A stretch of DNA of 64,000 nt. Origin: Polytrichum commune. Taxonomy: Eukaryota > Streptophyta > Polytrichopsida > Polytrichales > Polytrichaceae. The notes under the pieces were generated by a model. The model was not told where the DNA came from. It saw only the letters and a program-made list of their open reading frames with translations, and ran no database searches. Shown one piece after another: positions 35,641 to 44,734 of this stretch (position 1 is the stretch's first letter; every line of letters starts with the position of its first letter). The position numbers and the translations under genes were made by a program. Location: contig OX485804.1 of NCBI GenBank assembly GCA_950295325.1, forward strand, positions 27,092,001 through 27,156,000. The letters are read 5' to 3'.

Positions 35641-36680
35641 ATGGGAGGGGCGGGCCTCAACTGAATGAAGATGTGATCTAGCCCATGCCCGAAAACATTA
35701 AGCATTTCTCACTAATCATGGTGGGGTTAGGGACAAGGTATAATTGACAATATCAACCCCGATTGGGTCAGCTTCATGTGATTGGCAGTTTGTTGAGATT
35801 GTTCGAGAAGCAACATCACAAAACCTTGAATTTCGTACACAAAAACTTTTACAACATATAATCTCAACCTCCACAACCAATTTCGAATAGGTCATTATTT
35901 TGAGATTTTCCAAAGTCTCCGATTAACGAATATAGTGATGTGCAAAAGATGTGCAAAATTTTCTTATGTGCAAAAGATGTGGGTTTAGCAACCAAAATTG
36001 GGATGGTCATCATGAACGTTGAGGATATGTAGAAGGCTCTCTACTCTCAAATATATTATTCTACCCTCAAATTATGTCACATGTCATTTTTAGATTGGTT
36101 GAGATTAACTTGCATCCTACGTGGATAGTACACTTTAGCATGGAGGGTCAATAGTGAGTGTGGGAAACTAGTGAAGGTGATCCAACTTTATCTACTCTAT
36201 GAAATCAATGCCACAAAAATATTTAGGAAGCAATGTTCATCTAGTCACTATTCACTATAAGTACTGGCATTATTCATCTTGGCATTATTCATTGACAAGC
36301 ATGTGCTTGCATATGAATTTTTTGTATCGTTCTACAGGCACCTTAGAGCACGCACTGAATTTCTTGAAATATATTGTAAACGAACATGAATGCATGAATT
36401 ACTTTGTAAAAAATTCAACCCTGACTAGATTTTGAAACTTGGAAAAGGAGTGCATGTGTCGGGAGTTAGTACCACATGATCAATATAGTAAAGATGAAAC
36501 AGAGAGCCATCTATGGTAACGCTTCTCATGATCGACTTTGGTGATTTATTACTACAAATATGCTTGAACTCAACTTTGACCATCCCGATTTGAGCCCAAG
36601 TAAACTCTAATTACCACCTACACGTGATAATATAGGTGTCGGCATTTGAATCAAAGTCCACTTTTCGCATCTATAGGTAT
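35641..36680. other. Intergenic, no gene seen
   Basis: No supported feature. 'tgtgcaaaa(g)atgtg' is repeated near 35938-35980. Confidence 0.45.
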
Positions 36681-37023
36681 AGAGTAGAGGCGCCTATGAC
36701 AGATTACTTAAGAGATTTTGCGCCCAATCTGGAGTAGTATAAGGCGGTGTAAAAGTTTCCCGTGTTGGAAGATAGAAATCAAGAAGATTACAAATTTTTT
36801 GGTAATATTATTCCTTAAATTAAAATCACTTGGAATTTTTTAAGCCAAAGTTGGCATGAACATATTACCTATGTCTAGAGTTTGCCATAACCACTCATTG
36901 TATTTGCGCATTCCTCCTCGCTTTAGCACTCAAAACTAGGACATTTATCATGACAATATTGGTTTTGGCTTGGTGCCCTATAGATTGTCGGTGGGGTCCT
37001 GATCGGGAATACGCGCCTCTATT
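36681..37023. mobile_element. Family E inverted-repeat element, copy 1
   Basis: The left GAGTAGAGGCGCCTATGAC and the right inverse of ATAGAGGCGCGTATTCCC form the ends. The interior shares 'acttaagagattttgcgccc', 'ggtaatattattcctt' and 'gattgtcggtggggtcc' with the copies at 55085 and 55443. Length about 343 bp, no coding capacity. The target duplication is uncertain (TATA or TA). Confidence 0.7.
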
Positions 37024-37653
37024 ATACATCCCGATATGCAAGTGAGAAGGTTCCTTGTCACTAGAGAGAAATTCCCATCAAAATTTGAGAATGTAGTATT
37101 AGAGAGTCTCAAGTCTTCCTTTCAATTGGACCATCAAGTTGACATTAGTCTCTAACTCAAGGAGGAAATTGCACTCCACCACTGTAAGGAATTAGCTGGT
37201 TTAAAACCAACGTGATGTACTTCTAGTCCCACTAGCCTTATGAAATTCCAAACTCTGAAATCAATTTCATTTCATTTCATAAGAAAACATGGATTTTGGG
37301 TGCGAGAATACAAAATAGGTCTAGAATGTCCGCATCAATTGTTTTCAATCATCCACACTAATTAAAGCAACTTCAAGTCTTCCTCCCCAACCCCCCCCCC
37401 CCCAATTTTTGCACAGAGCTGAATAATGTGTTGGGCATGGGCTTGGGCTCACATTTCATATTCAATGCAGTCGTTTAGAGGGATGAACGGTAATTTATTG
37501 TTTGGACTAAGTTTGAAGGAATGTTATAAAGTATGTGAATGAATGAGCTATTAGGCACGACATGAAAATTGACTAACACTTCCGTGACACATATGTAGTG
37601 TGAACTTTGAACTATTTGTAGGTGGTGATTCAAAGCCACCTAAGTCGTATTTA
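37024..37653. other. Intergenic with C13 tract
   Basis: No gene seen. C13 homopolymer at 37391-37403. Confidence 0.5.
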
Positions 37654-38013
37654 GGTACACTTTAAACTCCATAATATCACACTTGTGGCAACCAAGATGG
37701 ACATGGATGTTATGTTGTGGTAAAATGGATGTGTGATAAAGGAGAATTAATGTAGCACCTTACATTATGGAATAACACAAAGTCAACATTACAATAATGA
37801 CAATAATTATAATGATGACAACTTGATGCGTGCAAGCATGTGGTTTGAATTCTTTGGTGGTTTATTTTAATGTTAAAAGTCCATGATATACGGGAGAGGA
37901 ACCTGACAGCAAGGATAACGATTTAAACTGAGGACATCCATTCCCTAGGGTTTTGGGATATAAGAGAAGGAGTGAGATTAAGGAGGGTGGTATTACGGAG
38001 TTTATAGTGTACC
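37654..38013. mobile_element. Family G inverted-repeat element, best copy (360 bp)
   Basis: The left GGTACACTTTAAACTCC and the right inverse of GGTACACTATAAACTCC form 17-bp terminal repeats that continue weakly as CRTAATA. It shares interior blocks with 23499-23935 and 58221-58480. No coding capacity. A clear target duplication is not visible. Confidence 0.75.
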
Positions 38014-39276
38014 AGAAACATGCTTGGCATGTTCCTAGCAAGCTCATTGTTCATTGGGCAAACAACAACATCTAAAATCCAAAGCACAGTAAAATGACGA
38101 CAAATGAATTCAGTCACGAGTTTGTACTAAGTTATGTGTAGTCAGATGACATCAAAATTTCGTAACATTATTCAGAACCATCACAATGTTCTGTGAAATA
38201 ATCCCCACATTCAGTGTGAATATGGAGAATATTCCGTAGAATACTGTCACTCCCACAAAACACTGTGATGGATCTGAAAATTGTTATGTTCAGGCTTGCA
38301 ACATCGTAACTTAGTTTGTCCTCATGGATACTTGAGCCATCAGCGCATTTTTGTGAGGATAGATTCGTAAGACAAAAAACAGTAGCTGAGCATCAGGTCT
38401 TTACAGTTTTGAGAAAAACCGTTTGTGGATCTGATGTGAACTGTTTTTCCAACGAATTATACAACTGAAATGACATTGTTGCGTACTCCCAGCAAAGTAG
38501 CACATGAACTTTTTCTGCAGGCCTCCAGTACAATTTCCTATGATGAATTTCTGGTGACATTGATGGATAATCTAGTTTTGCAGTGTGCAGGGAGATTTTG
38601 GGCAGAATCAGTCAAGATCCAAGGTGTGTTTCCAAGGGCAACTGCTTTCGAATTTGTTTTTACTAATTCAAGTATATATTCTCCAGACCCTCTGAAACAA
38701 TTGCAGATTTGCGTGTCATCTTGACCCAGTCATTCCTTAAACTCAACTAGCCCATCTGTAACTCGGCGGTCGAATCTCATTCATAGATTTGCTCCCAACT
38801 TCCTACACAATCCTTGAGAATCTATATGTTATAACTAGGAGCACCATCGTAGCAAACTTGGGATGTTTGAATATGTGTGGCAAGTCTAAGAATATATGCA
38901 TGTATATATTTTGATGTACTAAAGTAAAACAAAGCTGATTCATCTTGACGCTGGCTGATTTGACCTTCTGTCTCATCCAGGAGGAATTCAAATAAAAAAA
39001 AAACCAAAAGCTTAAGAGTGGAACTTTTCTCTCCTCTGCAGAGAGCCTCTTTGCTCTCTCTAAACCAAGCGCATTCATACTTGAATGCAAAATACAGGAT
39101 ACTAAAATCTTGATTCCATTTCGACCGGAATCTGGAGTGGATGGATGTGTGTGTGAGAGAGAGAGAGCTTTACTAGGTTTAAGAAAGAGAGCAAGCTTCA
39201 TCGTCCTTGAAGTCAACCAAATCATGTACTATTCCTACACAAAGTTATAAAACAATCGACTGGATTGAGGTGCCAA
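38014..39276. other. Intergenic; dispersed block H at 38575-38700
   Basis: The stretch 'cagggagattttgggcagaa', continuing to 'agtatatattctcc', recurs in diverged form at 55810-55960 and 63135-63220. It is therefore repeat-derived, although an 84-codon plus frame (38470-38724) spans it. A (GA)n-rich patch lies at about 39155-39170. Part of this interval is downstream sequence for the small gene at 39277. Confidence 0.4.
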
Positions 39277-39615
39277 TTAATGCGATTTGAAGCTGATGGG
39301 CAGGCCGTCGTATGCAAGAGTGACACCGTTGACCTCCATGGTGAGCTTGCCGTCCCCGTTCTTAACGGGCGGCATGATCTCAAAATGCCACGAGCAACAA
39401 CACCACGGCTCGCTATCAAAAGCGTTCCCACTCCACGCAGTAATGGGGCCTCGTTTCGAGATCGACGTGCTTCCCGTCTCCCGCTTCCAAGAGAAGGAGC
39501 CGTCACCATAGACCACAAATGTAATGGTCGCGCCTTCCTCGTTCAACCCCTTCCAAGTCCCGATCGCATGTTTGTACTCCGCTGGAGGTGGCACTTTCGT
39601 GCAGTTGCAGCCCAT
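39277..39615 (-). CDS. Small predicted acyl-anchored protein, 112 aa, function unknown
   Basis: An intact single-exon frame, 112 codons plus TAA. The N-terminus MGCNCTKV has Gly2, Cys3, Cys5 and Thr6. This fits the MGxxx(S/T) N-myristoylation rule with neighbouring palmitoylatable cysteines, so membrane attachment is inferred. The body has an IGTWKG start, a GDGSFSWKR segment, RGPITAWSGNAF, a CCC triplet (residues about 72-74) and a FEIMPPVKNGDGKLTMEVNG end. From memory this layout (GxWxG, DGSFxYxR, PIxxFxGxxF, PPxxxxGxxKMTVxGVxL) resembles small proteins found mainly in bacteria and in some seedless plants. I cannot verify this, and no function is known to me. Local GC is higher than the surroundings and codon use looks normal. 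The start is the only in-frame ATG that gives the acylation motif. A decayed copy of its N-terminus lies upstream at 39891-39956. No intron is needed, and no TATA box or poly(A) signal is clear. Confidence 0.7.
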   Translation of the reverse strand: MGCNCTKVPPPAEYKHAIGTWKGLNEEGATITFVVYGDGSFSWKRETGSTSISKRGPITAWSGNAFDSEPWCCCSWHFEIMPPVKNGDGKLTMEVNGVTLAYDGLPISFKSH

Positions 39616-39890
39616 ACTAATAAATTCTCAATATCAATTCCGCGACAACCTTGAGTTGATTAATTACCTGCATATGGCGGGCATCCAAAGCTCAGTATTT
39701 TGTCACAATATGACATTTTTCTGCACGAATTGCTGAACGGAATAAAAGGTTCCCCTGTACACTAGAGCTCGAGTTGCGAGCTCAAGCTTGCAATTTTCGG
39801 GAGTTTGATACTTGGATTTGACCAATCTTCAAACTCTTGACGGTTTGAGCAAGGGTGAAGTGATTGATTTCTTCGATCAATTCTCACTAA
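39616..39890. other. Upstream region of the small gene, partly duplicated
   Basis: 'attttgtcacaatatgacat', continuing to 'ctgcacgaattgctgaacgg', and 'ctcgagttgcgagctcaag' recur in diverged form further upstream (about 40020-40070, 40093-40115, 40440-40460 and 40510-40530). The 5' region of this gene has therefore been duplicated more than once. A TATA box was not identified. Confidence 0.5.
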
Positions 39891-39956
39891 TTAAGCGACT
39901 ATGGTGTCTTCATACTTCTCAACTGCCAACGGTATTTTAGTGCAGTTATAGCCCAT
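39891..39956 (-). pseudogene. Decayed duplicate of the small gene's N-terminus
   Basis: ATG at 39956 opens MGYNCTKIPLAVEK and stops at TAA (39891-39893) after 21 codons. It aligns with MGCNCTKVPPPAEY of the intact gene: M1, G2, N4, C5, T6, K7 and P9 are kept, but Cys3 has become Tyr and the body is gone. The flanking non-coding DNA is also similar, so it arose by local duplication and not by retroposition. Confidence 0.65.
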
Positions 39957-40213
39957 GCTCATCGATTCTATCCACTTGAAATTTGAAGTTTATCTGCACA
40001 TGACGACCTACATTGCTCATTTTGTCACAATGACAATGTTCTTACGCAAATTGATCAACGAAACACATTGACAGTGACCAACCCGTCTCATTTTTGTCAC
40101 AATACGACATCCACACAGATTATCGACCACCATTACCAATTGAGAGCTTGAGCAATCTTTAGAGCTTGAGCGAGTGTAAAGCACCTTCATTTCCTTCAGA
40201 CTGGATGAAGAAC

Positions 40214-40440
40214 AGGGAGATCTGACCGCTAGTCACAGATGGGCCGGTCGAGTGTGAGAAATAATCGGCTTAAGTTCAACACTTTAGGCAAATTGCCGAT
40301 CAGTTCAGAGCAATCTACCTTACGTTCATCAATAAAGAAAAGGTGAAAGATATCAACATGTAACCGGTTGGACTTGGAAACACTTGAATCTTGACCGATT
40401 TTTCTCAAAATTTTCCGAGACACTGCATCCAGTGCTAAGT
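40214..40440. repeat. Dispersed repeat family A, copy 5
   Basis: It contains 'gggccggtcgagtgtgagaa', 'cggcttaagttcaacac', 'gatcagttcagagcaat' and 'aacatgtaaccggttggact', then 'tggaaacacttgaatcttg'. Full length and moderately diverged. Confidence 0.75.
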
Positions 40441-41725
40441 ATTCTGTCACACTTCTGACATCCACGCCAGCATTAAAGCAGCCAACCAAACATATTGACT
40501 GAAGGCCTGTCCACTAAGGCTCGAGTTGCTTGCAAATTTTCAGGAGTTTGATTCAACAAGGGATCATGCAAAGCTCAAAATTTTACGAGCTTGATCAATC
40601 GTTAAAATCTCAACAGTTTGAGCAAGTCGTGTAAATTGGCCATGCTCAAAGCGAGATACTAAGGAGGGGGAAAATGGGCATTAAACAAAGGGAGTCCACC
40701 ACCAACCCAAAAATGCTTCGTAACCCATTGGCGGCTCGGGGCCTACAGAACGACAGCGCAAACTCTTGACAATGTTTCTTTGAAGCAACCGTTTGTGAAC
40801 ATGGAGGCCGCCTAAGATTTTGACCAAGACCTTGTCATCAGACATTTCTGCATGGAATTCGTCATCAATGTCCAATCGCGCACGTCGAAAGCTTGAAGTG
40901 TAAAGTGAAGTTGAGTCACCAAACTTAAACGTGGAGAATTAGGCACCTTTCTCCGAGCTCCGAGCTACTCTCCACCTCTCTCTAGTGTGAAAGATGGCCT
41001 AACTTGAATCACAAAAGCAGTTTCAGCACATCGATAATCCTTTGCTAATCACGACAACCAACCAATTCACAAACAATCAATGACTACTGCAAGCATTTCC
41101 ATTCACAAGTGAACGGATTTCTTCGTAGAGTCCACGTGCCTCTTAATCCTTCCTCCTGTTCGCGAAGTAGTTGAACTGAAACTCTGGACTTCGTGCACAC
41201 GCGCTCCGCCTCCCTCACGTCTACGAATCGATGAAATTCCTTCTGCTCCTCTGAGAAATGTATCCCCCGCCGACGAACCACCTTTGCAACAACAACCAAA
41301 AAAATCTCCTCCCATTCACGACCCACAAAACAAAAATGAGCATTAATCTTCTCATTGAGTACTGCTAGGCTTTAACCACCAATTTGAGGCTCTATCCAAA
41401 TGCTATTCTGAAATTAGTACCGTCACCCACTACACAGCCAAGTCACACCGCCACCCAAGTCATACCATTGCTGACAGTGCTAACCTCCACTGCTGAGTTG
41501 TCTCTTGAAGAATATTTTAAATATATACTCTACCAGGCTAGGAGTACTACTGTGATCATCATATGCTATTAATAATAAATACTAATGTTATTAATAATAT
41601 CATGTATAGTCGGAGATAGGTAAGCCGCACGTGGTGTGATTGACTATACTTAGTTCAACGCCGATCATCGACAAGCTCCAGGAGTTGACTTAGCAGATTC
41701 TGTCTTCGGAAGCTCTGCTGATGAT
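40441..41725. other. Intergenic, no gene supported
   Basis: Less repetitive than the left half of the window. The overlapping minus frames at 41084-41326 are arginine-rich and cover the same GA-rich sense, without a domain. No tRNA or exon structure was found before the tRNA at 41769. Confidence 0.4.
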
Positions 41726-41726
41726 T

Positions 41727-41736
41727 TATATATATA
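41727..41736 (+). promoter_or_regulatory. TATA tract upstream of tRNA-Gln
   Basis: TATATATATA lies 33-42 bp before the tRNA 5' end. Plant tRNA genes commonly carry a TATA-like element around -30 to -40 and a CAA near the start site. A 'ttcaaag' lies between them at about 41746-41752. Confidence 0.6.
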
Positions 41737-41768
41737 GAATTAAATTCAAAGTCCAGGACATGTCTTCA

Positions 41769-41840
41769 GGCCCCATAGTCCAGTGGTTACGACTTTGGAC
41801 TTTGAATCCAAAAACCCGAGTTCGAATCTCGGTGGGGCCT
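41769..41840 (+). tRNA. tRNA-Gln (anticodon UUG)
   Basis: A 72-nt cloverleaf can be drawn by hand. The acceptor stem is GGCCCCA/TGGGGCC (7 perfect pairs), with an A-box region TAGTCCAGTGG. The anticodon stem is TTGGA/TCCAA with loop CTTTGAA, anticodon TTG at 41802-41804. The T arm is CCGAG/CTCGG with loop TTCGAAT, containing the B box. The 3' residue before CCA addition is T. There is no intron. The anticodon reads CAA (and CAG by wobble). All stems pair, so the gene looks functional and not SINE-derived. Protein-like frames over it are shadows. Confidence 0.95.
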
Positions 41841-41864
41841 TGAATGAACCATTGAATTGCTTCC

Positions 41865-41873
41865 TTTTGTTTT
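41865..41873 (+). terminator. RNA polymerase III T-run terminator
   Basis: TTTTGTTTT begins 24 bp past the tRNA 3' end, the first run of four or more T on the sense strand downstream. This is the usual stop signal for Pol III. Confidence 0.7.
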
Positions 41874-43135
41874 GCAAAGGAGTTACGCGGTGGATCAAAA
41901 CACCGTTCATGGTATTTAGAGAGTCCCATGCGCGCGAATGTGAGCATGACACGTGTAAATTTTGAAATGGAGAATCATTATTTTGAGTCTGATTAGAGAG
42001 CCCTCTACGTTACCCTATTTTGAGACGTATGTTAGTTTACAGTTATAGATTAACAACTTCGTCATAAGAGTCAATTCATGCCACTTTGCATTCAAGTGTG
42101 CTTAATAATATTTTGGCATGAGTATTGTTCAATAGTGTTAGGAGGTGCACCCCTACGTTACAACATAGTGGTCTACAAGTTGACTAAAGTGTGCACACAT
42201 GGCACTTGCCCATGACTATACTCAAGAGTATTTTCCTCTTGCATACAAATTTACAAGCACCTGACATTTGTTATTAGTAAACTCAAAAATATCTTCCCCT
42301 CACATACTAAAACACAAGACTCTCATCGAACGTATCCCAATGTGCTACTTTGAATGTCATAATGTTGGTGTTTTCTCACTTAAAGAGGTTGCTCATGTTG
42401 ACAATTGCAATCATATTGGCAATTAGTGGGCATGAGAGTTTGAGACTTCCAGGCATCTAGTGTGGGCCCTTTGCGAATAGTGTACGTGATATTACATACC
42501 ATAAACCATGGACTTGCATAAGTTAGTTTTCTTAGAAGGGAGGGTTTATCATTACGAAACAAAATGAAATTGATTTCAAAATCTAGGAAACCAATAAGGT
42601 AGATGTCTCTTAAATGGTTATCCCGACCAACAAATTCTCATAGGATATGAAACGCATGATTAATGTACTAAGGAACCATTAGCAAATCCAAGTCAAGACC
42701 AAAGCTACTTCCCACAAAATTATTCATTTATTTAAAGTGAAGCTTCTCATGCTCAGTAAATGGTCATATAGGTAACCCAGCTACGTTCACTATGTGAGCC
42801 TAGAATACTTGTCAAATTTTGAGCACACAAACTCCATTAACCATATGTGTTTTGGGTCATTCATAGAGGCACACCAAACCACATACCACTCAAAATATAG
42901 GTGTCAAATTATGATATGTAACTCTAATAAGTAGTGTGCCTCCTTGTGCTTTTGGCTAGGGGGCACCCGTGGATAAATTGGCAGGGCCAATTTTGTGATT
43001 GGTTGTTGGAGGGCAGGGTTAGTTTTATGAAGTGGGATACAGTGGCGTTAGTGGCCACCTAGCATGCCCATGTGGTTAACGATGGCTTGAATGGTGACGA
43101 ACAGAAAGTAAGGGGGAGCATGAGGGGCTGATCAC
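41874..43135. other. Intergenic with two decayed relatives of other regions
   Basis: 42100-42560 is an inverted relative of 31090-31400 ('ttgcatacaaatttacaag', 'cttcccctcacatactaaa' read against 'tagtatgcaaggggaag'). 42700-42960 in minus sense is a diverged relative of the decayed coding piece at 16440-16690, sharing 'gtgaagcttctc', 'tgagcctaga' and 'acttgtcaaa'. No intact gene seen. Confidence 0.5.
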
Positions 43136-43273
43136 ACTAGCCACTTTGGACATCATTTGTCAACATCTTTGGCTGTAATAGTGTGAAAAGTGGTGGGCCA
43201 ACATCCATTTATGAACATAATCCCCAACAATTTCATGGCTGGAATCGGACGGAAAGTTTAGTGTGATCAAGGC
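43136..43273. mobile_element. Family J MITE-like element, 138 bp
   Basis: The ends GGCTGATCACACT and (inverse) GCCTTGATCACACT form short terminal repeats, and 'atgagg' flanks both sides as a possible target duplication. The interior ('caacatctttggctgta', 'aaaagtggtgggccaacatc', 'caacaatttcatg') matches the element nested at 62549-62695. Confidence 0.65.
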
Positions 43274-44491
43274 ATGAGGCATGAGGATTGAGGATTTATG
43301 TGTTCACATTTCTTAACTGGGCACAGTAGGTAGATAGTTCTAAAACATTCCCTTTAAACACTAAGCTTATTTACCATTATTATATTGGCAATGTCTTTGG
43401 TAGATGATTTCAAAACCAATGGGAGCCTGTGTTAGGTTTTGAGTGTTCTCAAAATCCAATTACATTTAGAGTGCAAGATTTTAGGGTGTTGGTTTTAGCA
43501 TCGTTTGACTTAATATTTAAAGTAGAAACACCAATCAACACCAACATGACACATTTCACAATGAGATTGCACTAGATGTGTGTTCAAATTATGTTATCTA
43601 GATTCATCGGTTAACACAATTTGGGAGGGCCTCTGTAATCACTTAAAGAGAAAAGAGACATGTTCAGTAGCAAAAGGTACAAGAGGATCTTCACTTCGAC
43701 CTCTAATAACGTTTGCAACTCCACTCCAATATTGAAACTTGAAATGAGAATTTCCATTCTTCCAAAGTACAGGTAAACTGCATCAATTCCTGATCCAATT
43801 CAACGGTTAAACTTGTACATGGAGGTGGCACATACCTCATCGCCCAGTTGAGTCACAAAGACACAAAGGCATAGAGATAAATCTCTATCAACACGTTCAG
43901 AATGTAGAAACACAGAATTGTATGGAGCAAAATTGCAACACGACAGTACTTGTCATTGAATCTGCGACCATAGCTAAAGTTGCCCAAGTGTCACACCTCC
44001 TTTCAAACCAATTCAAGGAAACAAAGTTCAATAGTTTCTAGATTTAGATACCCAAAGCATTCATGACAACACTGGTGTGAAAATCGACATTGAGAATGGA
44101 GAGTGTTTCCTAGCTTGACTGATGAAAAGACACTGAAGGGTTTGGGACAAATCTTCTGCACACATTTTCTCATGGTTTGTAAGAAAATTAGGAGAAAAGT
44201 ATCCAACAATTTTTCTTAACAAGGTTGTGGCAGGTTTAGGGTAAATTTCTTATACAAGCCCAGAAAGCAAGGACGAAAAATGGTATGCAATAATCATCTA
44301 CTCAATATAAGAGATGATGTATAATACGTAATTGATGAGATTAATATATTCTGATAGTCTCCCTTAAGTTTTAAGCCAACCTGCAGAAACAATGTTTCCC
44401 AATATTGGACACCAACAAACAGAGCATGATGCTATAGCAATCTAACAAGTGATCCATGCAATGCCAGAAGGAAAAACGTCATTCATAGATT
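43274..44491. other. Intergenic downstream of the RCC1 gene
   Basis: No gene or element recognised. Part of the right edge may be 3'-flanking DNA of the RCC1-type gene. Confidence 0.45.
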
Positions 44492-44497
44492 TTTATT
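44492..44497 (-). terminator. Candidate poly(A) signal AATAAA for the RCC1-type gene
   Basis: On the minus strand AATAAA lies 238 bp after the stop codon, in an A-rich setting. It is the first exact hexamer after the stop that I saw. Confidence 0.45.
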
Positions 44498-44734
44498 TTT
44501 TTGATACTGGAATCATCTGGATTTGCAATTGCTTCAGAGAGATGGTCCACATTGGCTCCTGTGAGATCTTATTGCAGAAGAAACTGGCTATCAACTCAGT
44601 GGAAGAGTTGTAGTCAGCGAAAAAGTGTCCCAACTCTATGCAAAAAACACAGAGGAAAAACATGTACAACACGTACAAACATGTGCAAGTCAGTCTTCTT
44701 TGTGACAGTTCCGCTGCAGCATGTAAGCTTGAAC

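Noticed and set aside
38470-38724. 84-codon plus frame
   Set aside because: It covers a block repeated in decayed form at 55.8 and 63.1 kb, so it is repeat-derived, and no domain is visible.
39222-39654. Other open frames (98, 129 and 74 codons) over the small gene
   Set aside because: They are shadows of the same GC-richer segment. Only the 112-codon minus frame has the acylation motif and a family-like layout.
41726-41965. Protein frames of 60-73 codons across 41.7-42.0 kb
   Set aside because: They translate the tRNA-Gln gene and its flanks.
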